From: CALBZH01 sp964538515
GTDB taxonomy: Bacteria; Desulfobacterota; Syntrophobacteria; Syntrophobacterales; Syntrophobacteraceae
DNA length: 6,452 bases
Assembly: GCA_964538515.1 (NCBI GenBank)
Contig: CAZIEW010000112.1
Location: 1-6,452, forward strand
Direction of reading: 5' to 3'
The translations under genes were made by a program, and so were the position numbers. Shown here in pieces: positions 5,298 to 6,452 of this stretch; the stretch's first letter is position 1; each line of letters begins with the position of its first letter. The notes under the pieces are model-generated. The model saw only the letters and a list, made by a program, of their open reading frames with translations. It was not told the origin of the DNA and made no database searches.

Positions 5298-6419
5298 ATG
5301 CCGTCAAGTTGGGTTGAAATCGATCTGGCCGCTCTAAGACACAACTTTCAACAGGCGAGGGACCGGCTCAGGGCGGATACGTGCGTCGTGGGCGTTGTGA
5401 AATCGGATGCCTACGGACACGGAATGATCCCGGTGGCGCGGGAGCTGGTTGCCTGCGGAGCGTCGTTTCTGGCGGTGAGCAAATACTGGGAAGCGCGGGA
5501 GCTCCACGCGGCGGGATTGAGGGCGCCCGTTTTGGTGCTGCTCGGCGTCGAGCCGGCGGATATGGAAGAAGCGGTCGCGCATGAGGTCCGTCCGGTGGTA
5601 TTCCGGCCGGACCACGCCCGGCTTCTCAGTGCGGCTGCTCAGAAGGTGGGGCGGCCCGTCCGGATTCATCTCAAGGTCGACACTGGGATGGGACGACTGG
5701 GGGTCCCTTGGCAGCACGTCGCGGCCTTTCTGGATGAGACGCTCTCGTTGCCGGGCATCGAGCTTGAAGGGGTGCTTTCTCATTTTGCCGTGGCCGACGA
5801 AGCGGACAAGGCATACTGCGACTGCCAGGTGGATCGATTCGCGGATGTGCTGAGAAGGATTGCGGAGCGAGGCTGTGCCGTGACCTACGCCCACATTGCC
5901 AACAGCGCCGGCCTGCTCGATCTCCGGCACGCCCATTTTCACATGGTGCGCCCCGGGATCATGCTCTACGGGGCGCAACCCTCCGGGGAGCTCCTGCGCC
6001 CCGCCCCGTTGAAGCCCGTCATGACGTTCAAATCGAAGATCCTGCAGCTCAAGGAGGTGCCCGCGGATCATCCGGTCGGCTACGGCAGGACCTATGTCAC
6101 GACCAAGCCGTCGCGCATCGCGACCATCCCGGTGGGATACGACGATGGGTACTCGAGGCTGCTTTCGAACAAAGGGCAGGTCCTGGTGAGGGGCCAACGG
6201 GCGCCTTTGGTGGGACGGGTTTCAATGAACATGATCACGGTGGACGTGACCCACATCCCTTCGGCTGTCGAAGACGATGAAGTCGTGCTCATGGGAGATC
6301 AGGGCTCGGAGCGGATTTCCGCGGAGGAGATCGCCCAATGGTGCGGCACGATCAGCTACGAGGTGTTCTGCAGCATCGGTCGGAATCACGACCGCATCTT
6401 TCTGAATGGTCTTGGGTAA
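5298..6419 (+). CDS. alr: Alanine racemase, PLP-dependent
   Basis: This 373-residue cytoplasmic enzyme interconverts L- and D-alanine, providing D-Ala for peptidoglycan. The N-terminal barrel begins SWVEIDLAALRHNF. The PLP-binding lysine is Lys35 in VVKSDAYGHG; most members have Ala where this one has Ser36, a mild variation. KVDTGMGRLG (126-135) carries the Lys and Arg of the active site, SHFAVAD (161-167) and HIANSAG (199-205) follow, and RPGIMLYG supplies Arg218, which contacts the cofactor ring. The second catalytic base is Tyr262 in GYGRTY. IPVGYDDGYSR, GRVSMNMITVDVT and YEVFCSIGRNHDR complete the C-terminal domain. The length is slightly above E. coli Alr. The start at 5298 is set by AAGGAGG upstream and by homology at WVEIDL. 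The gene stands alone, divergent from the DUF2065-queA-tgt block, and ends just before a strong hairpin. Confidence 0.97.
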   Translation: MPSSWVEIDLAALRHNFQQARDRLRADTCVVGVVKSDAYGHGMIPVARELVACGASFLAVSKYWEARELHAAGLRAPVLVLLGVEPADMEEAVAHEVRPVVFRPDHARLLSAAAQKVGRPVRIHLKVDTGMGRLGVPWQHVAAFLDETLSLPGIELEGVLSHFAVADEADKAYCDCQVDRFADVLRRIAERGCAVTYAHIANSAGLLDLRHAHFHMVRPGIMLYGAQPSGELLRPAPLKPVMTFKSKILQLKEVPADHPVGYGRTYVTTKPSRIATIPVGYDDGYSRLLSNKGQVLVRGQRAPLVGRVSMNMITVDVTHIPSAVEDDEVVLMGDQGSERISAEEIAQWCGTISYEVFCSIGRNHDRIFLNGLG

Positions 6420-6424
6420 AGGCC

Positions 6425-6450
6425 GCCTCGTCTCTGGCGGGAGGCGAGGC
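6425..6450 (+). terminator. Probable alr terminator hairpin, cut by the window edge
   Basis: GCCTCG pairs with CGAGGC, continued by T-G, CTC with GAG and T-G, giving an 11-pair stem around the tetraloop GGCG. It starts five bases after the alr stop codon. The window ends two bases after the stem, so the expected T run cannot be seen. Confidence 0.6.
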
Positions 6451-6452
6451 CG

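Noticed and set aside
5334..6197. A 287-codon open frame on the - strand within alr
   Set aside because: It is antisense to a full-length alanine racemase with all catalytic residues. It shows no protein motif and is typical of high-GC antisense frames.

Overview
The window looks like chromosomal DNA from a GC-rich Gram-negative bacterium, most likely a deltaproteobacterial (Desulfobacterota, Syntrophobacter-like) lineage. This assignment is an inference. It rests on the high GC content, an exported SurA-type foldase, a DUF4301 protein and a DUF2065 (YjeT-like) protein, together with the general look of the proteins. No marker gene that would fix the genus is present. Seven genes are supported, two on the + strand and five on the - strand. 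The DUF4301 gene runs off the left edge.

Layout. On the - strand, an exported parvulin-type peptidyl-prolyl isomerase (483-1478) is followed 18 nt later by the start of a DUF4301 gene (464 down to 1, cut by the window). They look like one transcription unit. The stretch 1479-1804 holds no protein gene but is rich in signals. Two back-to-back sigma70-like promoters have overlapping -10 boxes near 1758-1764. The - strand one leads into a roughly 190-nt segment with several hairpins that ends at a strong intrinsic terminator (1560-1603), still 81 nt before the isomerase start. The + strand one serves a gene of unknown function (1805-2548) encoding two membrane helices and a cytoplasmic domain. 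Between that gene and the convergent tgt gene (2549-2708) lies a long imperfect inverted repeat.

The - strand block from 5145 down to 2709 encodes a small DUF2065 membrane protein, QueA and Tgt. The DUF2065 stop overlaps the queA start by 11 nt, and queA and tgt are 51 nt apart. Tgt inserts preQ1 into the wobble position of GUN-anticodon tRNAs and QueA converts it to epoxyqueuosine, so the last two genes encode consecutive steps of queuosine biosynthesis. A divergent + strand gene, alr (5298-6419), supplies D-alanine for peptidoglycan. It ends in a strong hairpin at the right edge.

Most of the window is ordinary housekeeping. The parts most worth a second look are the leader, promoter and terminator cluster at 1560-1790, the 2595-2657 inverted repeat, and the two poorly characterised proteins (DUF4301 and the two-helix membrane protein).
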